Origin: Benincasa hispida
Taxonomy: Eukaryota > Streptophyta > Magnoliopsida > Cucurbitales > Cucurbitaceae
NCBI RefSeq assembly: GCF_009727055.1
Contig: NC_052359.1
Coordinates: 64,018,335-64,082,334 of the forward strand
Direction of reading: 5' to 3'
Length of the DNA: 64,000 bases
Each line of letters begins with the position of its first letter. Position 1 is the first letter of the stretch. The position numbers and the translations under genes were made by a program. The notes under the pieces were generated by a model. It saw only the letters and a list, made by a program, of their open reading frames with translations. It made no database searches and had not been told where the DNA came from. Positions 25,501-37,177 of this stretch are shown piece by piece.

Positions 25501-27854
25501 CCGCGACTTTGATGATTCCAATATAGTAAGGATACGCTCTCGTCCACCAATGGGTGTAAACAGGTTAAGTTTGAAGAGCGTTCCAACTGCAATCAACTGA
25601 AGAGAAACTCCCGACATCCGCAGCATTTACACTTTAATGCAGCAGTGGAAGAAGGAAAATATCAATACTCTGCACAGAAGTATTTATCAGATCATGGACC
25701 AAATGGAATGCATCTTAAGTATTAATTTACACTACGTCTTGGTAGAAAAACAATTAAATAACAATTATGCACTACACCAATAACAGAAATGGGTCGGACC
25801 ACTTTGGACAGGATTGATTTACACATTCAATCAATATAATAACAGTAATGGAGAAGAATGCTATCGAATGTTTGTCGACTCACTCCATGCTCCTGGGTCG
25901 CGGTCGGCTTAATGGACTCTTATGTTGGTCGTAACACTGCTACAAGAAACGTACAGCCAGACATACCTTTCGAACATAGCTAGAGAATACTTACTATACT
26001 CTATCTGATCAGGGATCAGCACAAATACGAGAACCTGAACCTTCAATGTATTATACTTTTGGATGACGTATCACATCAATATCGGGTCCTTCGATAGTTT
26101 TGAACGACTGTCCCAATTTAGTCGTTATAGGCGATTCTCGCTCCACCAAGCGACGTGTGTCGGGCGAAACTCCCACCTAACAACACGATACCGTAGAAGC
26201 CTCTGACGCTACAAAAAACATAAGACTCTGCTTTTACACCTTTACATAGCTATACACGGATGTGTATGCTATGAGAACACACACCCTTTCTCTAATTATG
26301 CGATAAACTAACCTCTTTTTTGAGATAGTGGGAAGCTTAAGTTGCCTCACGAAACAGAGGAGTGGGTTCTAATGTTGGAGACACTATTGAGAATAGGTCT
26401 CTAAAAGTGGCAAGTACCCAACGAACAGAGAGCATGAACAATTGTAGTACGGGAAATCAGATACGATGCGTGCAAGTAGAGCAAGAACAAACGAGCATAA
26501 TCCTATCTGTCGAGGTAGGCACGATTCCACATATGGTCCAATCGTTTTAGCACTAAGAAGCTATTAGCAGTTCTTCTTTATACATCGTCTAGAAAAAGTA
26601 ACACATTGTTTAGCTCAGTGTCTATCCGCGTCTATCAAAACCACTTGACACGCTAGGTACGCTAATTTAATGGTACTTTTGCAAGATCGGTGCTGATATC
26701 AGGATGTTTATTCGGTTGTTTAGTAAAATCGGTATAATTATAGGTCTCTCTGACAAGTCTGGACCACGTGTAATGATATGTTCTCATGGTTATTTCCTCC
26801 TAACACCGCAGACCACAAAACTCTATAACAAAGGAATATCTTGGTACTAGCCTTTTGTAAAAAACTATATACCTTGTCAGGTCTAACTAATTTATTGTTT
26901 ACACAACACATATATACTCTCATTTTTATTTCTCTATGCGTTGACAACACGATACACAGCAACCAATCTATAACCATCTCCACACTCAGATGGTATATAT
27001 TATTATCATTTAAATGATTGGAACTTATATCCTCAACCTAAAGTAATCAATATTAATCACTTGTTGTATAACCCTAATGTACGCATTTTTAAGGGTATTT
27101 TTCAACATCATGAACAATATTTAAAACCGAACACACGTTTTCTATTTCATAATCATGGGTACTTACACCTTTGTTGGAATATTCATATTATAACACTTAA
27201 TACATATAACCTACCACTACGATTGTAGGGATTACAAACATCAATACCGATTATATCATTTATTAAATAATCATACCTCTTGTCAATTTACTCGACATTT
27301 CAAATTCACACCACCCGGAGCTTTAAAGAACTGTATCTCTCACTAACTGACACTCCATGGTGATGTCCATTACCAGACGGCAGTATTCATGGAGACCTTA
27401 GACTTCGAATACAGGCTAGCCTAAAACGGGGTTAATACGTAGTAGTAGCACTAACTTGAAGGGACCTTATCCCACTATATAAGGTAGCAGACATCGTGCT
27501 TAATGTTCACCATACTCGTTTATATCTCTCACTTAAAAGGCAAGACTCACATGGCACGAGGCTTACACTAAAAAACGCGAACAAATATGAACCCTTTAAC
27601 CTACAGCAATATGTTAATTGTGCACTTATTTTTAACCAACTCCAGAAGTAAGCGCTTACACCCTTCAAGAGATCACGTCGTAAAAGTACATTAGCTTCGG
27701 TAGGGCTAAAGTATACCGTCTACTGAACCTTCTTAACACAACTCGTATCAGTTCTCTATTTAACAAATATCTAAAACTTCCTTAAGTATACCTACTTAAA
27801 CCAAGGTCTTAAGTTGGCCATTAGATTACGCCTCTAAAGGTGAGACTTAAGTCA
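22596..27854 (-). other. Corrupted, expanded second copy of copia pol sequence
   Basis: No usable frame on either strand. In at least six places it matches the clean pol sequence to its right, in the same order: 22596-22712 with 27855-27980; 22953-23035 with 28082-28165; about 23655-23720 with 28418-28480; about 24930-24995 with 29060-29110; about 25405-25470 with 29297-29345; about 26090-26260 with 29655-29780. Between anchors the sequence is riddled with indels and is nearly twice as long as the clean copy. 26260-27854 has no anchor I could confirm. Most likely uncorrected long-read sequence or a gap-fill error rather than biology. Confidence 0.7.
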
Positions 27855-28430
27855 TGGAGAAGATATCTGGGTCACTACAACGTCTCCACGATGTACAATC
27901 TCCCGGATTAGATGGTATTTGCGCTCGATATGCTTGCCGCGCTTGTGGCTTCTTGGTTCTCTTGAGTTTGCAACTACACCACTATTATCACAATATAGGG
28001 TGATAGGAAGATGCATATTTGGAACTACTTCCAAATCTATCAAGAATTTCCTCAATCATACTGCTTCCTTTGCTGCTTCACAAGTAGTTACGTATTCAGC
28101 TTCCATTATGGAGTCCGCAATACAGTTTTGCTTTACACTTCTCCACACTACTGCTCCTCTATTAAGAGTGAACACTGATCTAGATGTAGACTTTCTAGCA
28201 TCTTTATCAGTTTGAAAATCAGAGTCAGTGTATCCAGTAAGGATCAAATCCTTAGTACCATACACGAGCATGTAGTTCCTCGTTCTCCTAAGATACTTGA
28301 GGATATTTTTAACGACAGTCCAATGATCATATCTAGGATTGGACTGATACCTACTGACTATCCCTACTGCGTAGCATATGTCAGGTCTAGTACATAACAT
28401 TGCATACATCAAGCTCCCTAATGTGGAAGC
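27855..28430 (-). pseudogene. pol: Copia RNase H
   Basis: Minus-strand frames give MMYAMLCTRPDICYAVG, LTGYTDSDFQTD, IMEAEYV and LYCDNSGVVAN, so the Asp-Glu-Asp catalytic set of RNase H is present, then KYHLIREIVHRGDVVVTQI. The domain degrades the RNA strand during reverse transcription. A stop at 28056 separates two frames (after AAKEAV) and another near 28430 separates it from RT. It runs into the corrupted segment at 27855. Confidence 0.92.
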
Positions 28431-29126
28431 TTAGGGAATGCGTCTCATATCCTCAACCTCTTGAGGTGTCTTAGAACATTGATCCTTTGACAAATAAATT
28501 CCATATCTATAAGGTAACAGACCTCTTTTAAAATTTTGCATCTTATACCTAGACAACATTTTGTCTATATAAGTTGCTTCAGACATGGCTAGTGTTCTAT
28601 TCTTGCGGTTTCGAATAATCTGAATCCCGAGAACATACTGCGCATTTCCTAAATCTTTCATTTGGAACTGCATTGCTAGCCATTTCTTGATGTCAATTAG
28701 GTAATCTACTTCATTCCCAATGAGTAGAATATCATCAACATATAAAACTAAGAACGCTATAGTAGAATCGACGATCTTCTTGTAAACACAAGGCTCATCA
28801 ACATTTTGTTCAAAGCCATAAGATTTGATCACAGTATCAAATCTTATATTCCAAGATTTAGAAGTTTGTTTCAACCCATAAATGGATTTTTGAAGCTTAC
28901 AAACCTTTTGTTCTTGACCTTGTGCAATACACCCCTCTGGTTGAGCCATATAGATACTCTTCTCAAGATCGCCGTTTAGAAAGGCTGTCTTGAAATTCAT
29001 CTGCCAAATTTCATAATCATAAAAGGTGGAAATGGATAAGAGTATTCTAATCGACTTAAGCATGGAAACGGGAGAGAAAGTTTCTTCATAGTCCATTCCC
29101 TCTCTCTGGGTATAACCCTTTGCCAC
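28431..29126 (-). pseudogene. pol: Copia reverse transcriptase
   Basis: A 231-codon open stretch: MAKGYTQREGMDYEETFSPV at the start of the RT fold, then WQMNFKTAFLNGDLE (normally DVKTAFLNG, first catalytic Asp changed to Asn), KSIYGLKQTSKSWNIRF, the polymerase box LYVDDILLIGN, and QFQMKDLGNAQYVLGIQI. The YVDD box is intact. Pattern is closest to the Tork/Angela side of Ty1/copia (recognised by eye). The RRIP end stops at 28431; normally it continues into RNase H, so a nonsense or frameshift splits them. Confidence 0.93.
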
Positions 29127-29975
29127 AAGTCGAGCCTTAAAAGTTTGTATTTTACCAGCTTAGTCTCGTTTTCTCTTGTAGATCCACTTGCAACAATTAG
29201 TTTTACATTATTTGGTTGATTCACAAGTTTCCAGATAGAATTGAAATACATAGACTCTATTTCGAGGTCAATGGCTTTGACCCACTGATCACAGTCCACA
29301 TCTTTTATCGCCTGTTTATAGGTCGATGGATCCTCTATGCCATCATCAGGTATTACGACTTGTGTTTCTGTAAGACCCAAGTAACGGTAAGGTCAATGAA
29401 CAACCCTCCCACAACGTCGAGGCATTATCAACTCTTGAGAAGGATGTGACTGACCAGATGTACTAGTTTTATCTACTACTTTAGTAGATGAACTAGCACT
29501 ATCTGTAGCGTCTTTGGAAGTTTCATTCAATACTAGTTTACTGCGAGGTTAATGACTTCTTATGTGGTCTTCCTCTAAGAACGTGGCATTTTTCAATACA
29601 AATACCTTATTCTCTTGAGGATCATAAAATAGACCACCTTTTGTTTATTTTGGATAACGTACAAATAGGCATAGTTTTGAACGACGGTCCAATTTTTTAG
29701 GATTTTGCACCAACACGTGTGTCGGGCATCCCTAAATCCTAAAGTGACGTAAACTTCCTTTACACCCTTTACATAGCTCATAAGGTGTTTCTGAAACACT
29801 TTTAGTTTCTAAAACACTTTTAGAGGGAATGTTATTCAAAATATAGACAACAGTCTCTAATGCATGTCCCCAAAAGGAATCAGATAACTCAGCAAAGCTC
29901 ATCATTGAGCGAACCATGTCCAACAAGGTTCTGTTTCTTCTTTTAGATACACCGTTCTGCTGAGGCATATTAGGT
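29127..29975 (-). pseudogene. pol: Copia integrase C-terminus and linker to RT
   Basis: On minus from 29975: [34 protein letters not shown], frameshifted LRHFRI and CPTHVLVQNPKKL regions, FYDPQENKVF, then YLGLTETQVVIPDDGIEDP and the WKLVNQPNNVK region at the RT start. The integrase catalytic Glu position is Lys (29942-29944). An extra KSVSETP-like duplication sits after IPSKSV. Several frameshifts. The integrase core lies in the N run. Confidence 0.88.
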
Positions 29976-30450
29976 NNNNNNNNNNNNNNNNNNNNNNNNN
30001 NNNNNNNNNNNNNNNNNNNNNNNNNNNNNNNNNNNNNNNNNNNNNNNNNNNNNNNNNNNNNNNNNNNNNNNNNNNNNNNNNNNNNNNNNNNNNNNNNNNN
30101 NNNNNNNNNNNNNNNNNNNNNNNNNNNNNNNNNNNNNNNNNNNNNNNNNNNNNNNNNNNNNNNNNNNNNNNNNNNNNNNNNNNNNNNNNNNNNNNNNNNN
30201 NNNNNNNNNNNNNNNNNNNNNNNNNNNNNNNNNNNNNNNNNNNNNNNNNNNNNNNNNNNNNNNNNNNNNNNNNNNNNNNNNNNNNNNNNNNNNNNNNNNN
30301 NNNNNNNNNNNNNNNNNNNNNNNNNNNNNNNNNNNNNNNNNNNNNNNNNNNNNNNNNNNNNNNNNNNNNNNNNNNNNNNNNNNNNNNNNNNNNNNNNNNN
30401 NNNNNNNNNNNNNNNNNNNNNNNNNNNNNNNNNNNNNNNNNNNNNNNNNN
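29976..30450. other. Assembly gap (475 N)
   Basis: Run of N where the pre-integrase and integrase core of the minus-strand element should lie. Confidence 0.99.
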
Positions 30451-31042
30451 ACATCTCAGTATTTAAGACAAATTTTGCTTTAGTTGGTCTTAACTTATAT
30501 AAGTTGTTTTCAAGTATAGCAGAACAAATTTGAATACCTTTTCTGAAAATGAACGCTTCATTAACTTCAAAAGATATTTTATACATTTGTTCCATAATAC
30601 AAGCGATAGATATTAAATTCCTCTTCATAAGAGATGCATACAAAACGTCTTTAAGTATGATATATCTATCGTCAAAAAACAACTTCAAGTCTTCCACTGC
30701 TTCGGCCGAGACAACCTCTCCTGTTCCAACCTTGAGAGTGATCTCGCCTTCTTCAATCTTTTTCCAGGAACTAGTTTCCTAAAAAGAAAAGCAAATATGT
30801 GTAGTGGCTCCTGAATCTAATATCCAGGTTGAGGTATCATCCTCCACTAAACATGTCTCAGCAAATAGTAAATCATATTTACCTTGTGCTTCTTTCGAGG
30901 CAGGGGCCTGAGGACATTCCTCAGTTAAGACAAATCTCAAGTCATCTATTACTAGTGTTGAATTCATATTGTTTTTCCATGCTGAGTAATTATCGCCGTT
31001 TAGTTTCTCAGAAGCTAAGAGTTCATCTAAAGAGCTAGTCAT
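30451..31042 (-). pseudogene. gag-pol: Copia gag start joined to protease
   Basis: From the ATG at 31042: LASEKLNGDNYSAWKNNM and LRFVLTEECPQAP belong to the N-terminus of copia gag, but within 55 codons it continues as KYDLLFAETCLVEDD and WILDSGATTHIC, the aspartic protease with its DSG active site. The whole capsid centre and CCHC knuckle are missing. An amber stop (30779-30781) follows twelve codons after DSGA. After it come VGTGEVVSAEAVEDL and NLISIACIMEQ, the rest of protease, up to the N run. The ATG is preceded one base upstream by a splice-acceptor-like CTTTTCAG. Confidence 0.9.
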
Positions 31043-32661
31043 GCTGAAAAGAAAAATATATCCTTTTTATTAAAAACATTAATCTGTTAAATCCAATCAA
31101 GTTTAGCAAAAAAAACTAATAATGTACCCTTCATTATTATATTTTGCAACGATATTTCAATGGTTTAAAGTAACCTCCACCGAGGGGTGATCGACTATTC
31201 CTCCGTTGAACCAAGACTATCTTGACTAGATACTATCACCAGAATAACTCTTATTCCTATAGTAACTCAATTATCGCTACTTCGGTCAAGAATTTACTAA
31301 CACTTAGTAATTCTCGTAAGTGTGACCCTCTATTTTCAGACCTCAAAGATCGTAATCATTATGCTCCCGATGTTGGAAAGACAAGAATGAAAATGGACCT
31401 GAGAGACTTTATCTATTTCTAGAGTTCGCGGAGTTCCGAATCCTATAATACAACCCTCCGATTGGTAAGGTCGCTCCAGGGCAGACATGCAGGTGCATTA
31501 TAGGAACCTCACGGTGCCACCTAATGGAAGAGACCGTAGGATGTGTTGACACAGTTCCTATGAACAACTTCCCCTATTCACCTTGGTATTGACTCATGCA
31601 AACACTCTCCGAATGGAGTCCGGTCCCAGGGCGGCCCAAAGCCAAGCATGAATCTCACAGTGTGAACTCTTAGGGACGCTAGAGCTAAAAGTACATTACT
31701 TCTCTCCAGCTGAAGTGTTCTAGACGGTTAGGGTATAAAATACTTAGCAATATATNTAACGGGTCATTCCACTAAAGTCCCGTAGTTGCACTCCCCTCAC
31801 TATAGATATATTTGTGTCCATTTGATATAACCATGATGAGTAAGTTAATCCTTCACAGGTTGTTCGTAATCTTGGCTGGGTCATAAAAGCCGTTTTACCC
31901 CCAAGACTACATCTTGTTCCTTATTTTCCACTGATCCTCTAATTAACAATTGGTTTAAGGTCCAACCTATAAACCGAATCCCTCTCGGGAAAAGGAGAGG
32001 GTGGGGCCCCTTGTTCAAGACCTGGATTCAGTACTAAAAGGAACAACTTATCTACTGTCCCTATAACGGGTAGGAGTGAATTCCATCTTGCACCCTATGT
32101 TTCCAGCTATCCACCCGATCTTACTCCTAAATGGGAGGTTTATTGGGCCAGGGATATTGAGCTACCCTCATCTATGCAGATCTAAGGATAATTCTGATTG
32201 AACAGGAGTTCATAGTTAGCTCGGGATTAAGATTAAGTTACCTAGGTCATCAATTAACGAAATAGTCAGTTTTTACATAAAACGGCATTTAGAACGTAAA
32301 AAGTGACTATTTCATGGTTCAGTCTTATGTAAACTCTTTACATAGGATACCCCCACTCATATATCTCTATATGAACGATTCAAGATCACATCGTTTGTAC
32401 TATCTTCAAAATGGGCCGCATCCATAGTGTCCCCAGAATAAGGCGCCCAACCTTATTCACATACTATAGACCATTTTGGCTATATATTTGAACTTGATCC
32501 ACATTTATGTCACTACATAAAGTTCAAATTACATTAAATAGCCTCGACACCTTAGTTTATTGGATTCAAGATTACAATTTCAATAACAACTTTATCGAAA
32601 AACAAAACAGAATAAATTTATTAATTTACAAACTACAAGTTTTAGGACATAAAATCCAACA
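31043..32661 (-). mobile_element. Leader and truncated 5' LTR of the minus-strand element
   Basis: 31757-32661 is the first part of the LTR, starting TGTTGGATTTTATGTCC on minus at 32661. At 31756 a single N marks an abrupt switch to leader sequence (31043-31755), so the LTR 3' part, PBS and early leader are absent, either deleted or lost in assembly. Leader segments about TTGCAAAATATAATAATGAA match those at 63270-63300 in the third copia element. Confidence 0.85.
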
Positions 32662-33045
32662 TGATGTGGATGGTTAATAGAGGATGTATCTTTTTCTACC
32701 TGTTCCTGCAACACATAAGGTTATGGTGTGAAAAATCTCAAAAAAGAAATTCCCTCCCCTCTCAATCTCTTTTTCCTCTTACAAATCTATTTTCACAGAG
32801 CCCACACCTCCTGGATTCTTACAAGAGAATACCGAGGTCGTCGTTGTGGTGATGTTTGAAGGAATCATTAAAGATCGTCTTCAAAGGTAAGGGTTTTTTG
32901 AAACCCTTTAGTTTATTATGTATTTCTTAAAAGCATGTTGTATGTTTAAAACTAAATGCATAATTTTTTCCTCTTCTATGTAAAAATTGCGATTCTGTAA
33001 AGAATTGGGATTTGGGAGATCCGTTTCTGCTCAAGGATCCCTCCA
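32662..33045 (+). mobile_element. Continuation of the older copia LTR after the nested insertion
   Basis: Starts with the second TGATG and carries the LTR 3' part, including CCTCCTGGATTCTTACAAGA and a splice-donor-like CAAAGGTAAGG (GT at 32887). It ends near CCTCCA at 33045. Joined to 19256-20811 it gives an LTR of about 1.94 kb. Confidence 0.75.
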
Positions 33046-33056
33046 GTGTGGATCAT

Positions 33057-33676
33057 ACATATATAACATATAGTATAATATATTATATAATAAAGTGATT
33101 ATTATATAATTATATATTTTTAATTAAATTAAAATAGTTTTAATTTAATTTTTAATTTAATAAAGGAAGGGAGTTAATAGCTCCCTACCCCAGTTTTCTC
33201 TTTAATCATGTACGTGGAATAAGAGGTTAAAGAGATCTTCTTCTTCCTCTTGCTTCTAACGTAGAGAAGGTCTGCTGGTTACTCTTTTGGTTTTGATCTC
33301 TCAGTAATGTCCTCATAAAATACAGAAAAATTTCTCTCCTCTCCCTCTCCCAAAAATCAATAGAGAAGCCCACAACACTCTCTATAATCTCACTCTCTAA
33401 GGAGAATACAAGAGGTTCACTTGTGGTGGTGTCCACGCTGAGGTTTGTTTATGTACGAAGTGTTCGTGATCGCAATGAGGAGGTTCGTGGGGATTCGATT
33501 CTTCAAGGGTAAGTGTGACTAACCCTAATTTCCTTCACTGTTTATTTATAAAGCATGCTGTAAAATCTCTATGATATGCATAATTTAGTTCACTGTTAAT
33601 TCTTTGTGAAATTGAAATTGGGATACGATCCATGCTTCCACATCGGACCTCATAGTCCTTCGATTGGTATTAAAGA
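33057..33676 (+). mobile_element. 5' LTR fragment and primer binding site
   Basis: Only the last 600 bases of the LTR remain. It ends at 33662, followed by ATTGGTATTAAAGA (33663-33676), a decayed form of the initiator-Met tRNA site. A splice-donor-like CTTCAAGGGTAAGTG lies at 33501-33515. Confidence 0.85.
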
Positions 33677-35999
33677 AGAGGTTTTTGGTTCCCAATTTTT
33701 TTGATTTTCTAGAATTAAGATTCAATCTATTGTGGGTTGCATTATTGTACTATGTTCATATTGATGAATGATGGATTGCAATTATGGATGTTTTCGAGAT
33801 TGGTCCTTAGAATTTATTGCTTTAAATTTACAATTTGGTTTTGTAAGGGCTCAGTATTTTGGGCATTAATTTTGCAATTGAGTCTATAAATTTATTGTCT
33901 ATGTCAATAGTGACTTTTTCGACGTTTTTCTAGAGAAATCGAGGCCCAAATCGGAGCAAAAATGGAGGAATTCACGTCTGTATAGTAGGTGACTATACAG
34001 TAGCGTGATGTTGTGCCCTTGTGTCGTGACACTGCGATGTTGCAGACAGAGATGATTTTCCATAACGTCGCGAAACTCGGGCACAGCATCAGGACACTTT
34101 GAAATGGAAACTTCACGAGATTCGTGAGCAGTTCATGAAGTCTGGCGGTTCAGCGACTAGTTTGTGGGCAGTTCAAGTTTTAGGCGGTCCAGTTTGTGCA
34201 GTTCAAGGTCCAATTCACCTATTTCGAATCGGTTCATCTATCATTTTATGTAATAGTTAGTTTTTCCATTAATTAAATTAATATAAAGGTCATATTAAGT
34301 TAATTAAGTGTTTAGGAGTTCAGTCTCAGTCCATATATTGTTCTTTAAATTATGCTTTTGATATATGGTTTATTTTTATATAATAGATGTGATAATGTAT
34401 ACCATATAGAAAATTCCACCATAGGTCATGCATTTAATCATGCATCATGAATACTATAAATGTTATAATATAGTTGCATGATTTAATTTTATGGCATGGT
34501 CATGCATCATATAATATAATTGTTATAATATATGTTTGCATGCATCATATAATATAATTGTTATAATATATGTTTGCATGCATTAATGACATTATCATGC
34601 ATCATTATATTATAATTGTTATAATATATAGTTAGAATGTATGGATGAATGATTATGGATTTCATTACTTAAGTGTATAGGTATTATGTATGTTAAGTAA
34701 TGAAATGGGAATTGCATGAAGCACGTCATTTCTTTAGGTAACTTTATAATTGTTATAATTTTTCCTAAGTATAATATCAAATTCAATGTATAATTTTAAT
34801 CATTATAATTAAATGAAATTAGAAATTAAAATCAATAATAAAGAATTGCATGCAAACTTAGGTCATAATCATTTTTTAGAAATAATTTAAATTATGATTA
34901 ACATTGACCTAAGTTCACAATATTTCTAATATGATTAGAAATTAATTTAATCTTTTTAATTAGTTTAATAGGATTAAATTGGTTTTAATAAAATATTAAA
35001 ATTGTAGCAAATGTATCTATAAGGAACCTTTGTCTAAGGCCAGTTCTGCCTAGGCTGGGGTATTTAAGCTGACATAAACAAAATACCCCTACCTGAGAAC
35101 TAACCTGGAAGGTGAATTAGATAAATTTGTTACAAGCATGCAATTGTTGATTAAAGTTTGTTAAAATATTTAATGAACATTAATTAAAAAAATTTAACTA
35201 TCCAAAGTAAGTGTTACTATTGGGCAAACCTAAACAATCACTTAGTAAAAATAATTAGCCGTATTTTTCCTAAGTTAAATAAACCCTAAGTTTTTTAAAA
35301 TATTCAGTGGGAGGAAAAAGATGTATACGATATATCCATCTTTCACTCACGTTTCTCCTTTAATATTCACATTATTAGACTCATGCTTGGCCTCGGGCAC
35401 CCTGGGAACGTCCCACAATCGGATGGTGTTTAAATGAATTAATATCAAGGTGAATGGAGATAGTATTTATAATAAATGGGAGAGGGATGTGTGTTAACAT
35501 GTCTTACAGCCCCCTTCATTAGTTTGCACCGTGAGATCTTATTGCATGGTCTCGAGGCACCCTAGGAGTGTCCCTCTTCAGATGGTTTGTGCATTAGGTC
35601 AATATCAAGGCGAACTTCAGAAATGGATAGGATCGCTTTAGTTTTTCCCCCAACTAGTTTTTCCCTTCGATTGGCTCATTGGGCAGAACTCTAGGGTCTA
35701 AAATGAAGGGTCACACTTATGAAAAATTGTTAAGCTAGTTAATGATTTCTTGGCCAAATTAATGATCACTAATTGTTATAGGAATAAAGAGTTATTGTGG
35801 TATAATAATTGGTTGAGAGTGTCTCAGTTCAGTGATGGACAACTAACTACTCTTCGGTGACTTTTGTCCTAAATCACTGAAGTTTCATTGCAAAAATTAG
35901 ATGTTAAATAGGGTTCATTCATTTTTTACTAAAATTGATTAGATGTTATAAAGTTATGCTAAAATCTTATTTAGATCAATTTGTTTTTTTTTTAGCAAA
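33677..35999 (+). other. Untranslated leader, probable intron, with repeats
   Basis: No gene. It holds tandem ATAATTGTTATAATATATG/TTGCATGCA repeats (about 34440-34640) and two phrases of the type ACCCTGGGAACGTCCC / ACCCTAGGAGTGTCCC (35390-35600) that correspond to the 160-bp repeats in the third element. The region ends in TTGTTTTTTTTTTAG (35981-35995), a strong splice-acceptor-like site, five bases before the gag ATG. Confidence 0.7.
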
Positions 36000-37177
36000 A
36001 TGCACATTATATTTTTTTGTCATCTGGCTCTACTTGTTTGACTGAATTTAATTATGCGACTTGGAAAGATTCAATTAAAACTTTTTTCCATGATTAACGA
36101 CCTCAACGTCGTCTTGACTAAGGATTTTCCTCAAGTCCCAACCCCTGATGCAACACGAAATGTTCGTGATCATAAAAAATGTGAACGAATGCCGATGATA
36201 AGGCCCAAGTTTATATTTTGTCAAGCACACCTAATGCCTTAGTCAAAATATTTAAGAGCATGGTCACTGCACATCAGATCATGCAATCAATGCAAGAATT
36301 GTTTCAGCGAAAGTTCTCACAATCAAGCAAAGTAGGGTTGATGACGACAAAACCAGTAATGTCAACTCCCTAAATAAACTCCAATCCATATTGAATGTCA
36401 AGGGACAAATAGAAAAAGCAAATGTTCCCAAATCTAGTGAAGTTAATCAACGAGGTTCGTCGTTTGAGATGAAACTTGGAGTTTATGATATGATACTCTA
36501 TAGAAAAGGAAGAATTTCGATGAAAATAAATCTGATTTATTTTTCTTAGAGATGTGCTTCGTAGAGAATAATGATTCTACATGAATAGTTGATTCAAGAG
36601 CTATTAATCACGTATGTTATTCCTATTAGGAATTTAATTCCTAGAGACAATTGGTAGCCGGAGATATGACTCTTAAAGTTGGTACTAGTGAGGTCGTTCA
36701 AGCTATTTCCGTAGGCAAGCTTAAGTTATTTTTGGACAAGAAACGATATATGTTATTGGATGGCATATGTAGTTCCCAATATCAAGAGGAACTTAATTTA
36801 TGTTTCTTGTCTGATTGAACAAAAGTATTCCCTATCATTCTATGAAAATAAAGTGTTTATTTTCAAGAATGGAATGGAGCTAGGCTTTGGTTCAATGAAA
36901 ATTAACTAGTATGTTCTAATATTGTTAGGTACAAAAGTCATCCTAATTACTGAAATGTTCAATATGGCAATAACTGCTAAAAGACCGAGGATTTCTCTTA
37001 AAGAAAATGCCTACCTTTGGCATCTAAGGTTAACATTTATCTCAATAGGATTGAGAGATTGATGGAAAGTGGACTTCTAAATGGTTTAAAAGAAAACATT
37101 TTTACCTATATGTGAGTCATGCTGTGAAGGAAAAATGGTAAAACGACCTTTTGCTGTTAAAGGATATAGAGCCAAAG
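36000..37177 (+). pseudogene. gag-pol: Copia gag, protease and pre-integrase (decayed)
   Basis: From ATG 36000, frame-shifted gag reads EFNYATWKDSIKTFF and INDLNVVLTKDFPQVPTPDA; a weak gag centre follows (MVTAHQIMQSMQ), but no CCHC knuckle. Protease begins LEMCFVENNDST, with IVDSRAINHVC in place of DSGA. Two amber stops follow (36627-36629 and 36642-36644). The GAG pre-integrase region NAYLWHLRL and CESCCEGKMVKRPFAVKGYRAK ends at 37177, where a gypsy LTR begins. Confidence 0.88.

Larger units (their letters stand above)
20812..32661 (-). mobile_element. Copia element, minus strand, with TGATG target duplication
   Basis: TGATG at 20807-20811 and again at 32662-32666 flanks the element perfectly. 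Reading on minus: 5' LTR (32661-31757, truncated), leader, gag-protease, integrase, RT, RNase H, PPT and 3' LTR (22364-20812). A 475-base N run removes the integrase core and a 5.3-kb corrupted segment (22596-27854) lies near the 3' end of pol. The two LTRs look about 93-95% alike by eye where both exist, many differences being single-base indels. It is inserted in the LTR of an older plus-strand copia element. Confidence 0.9.
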
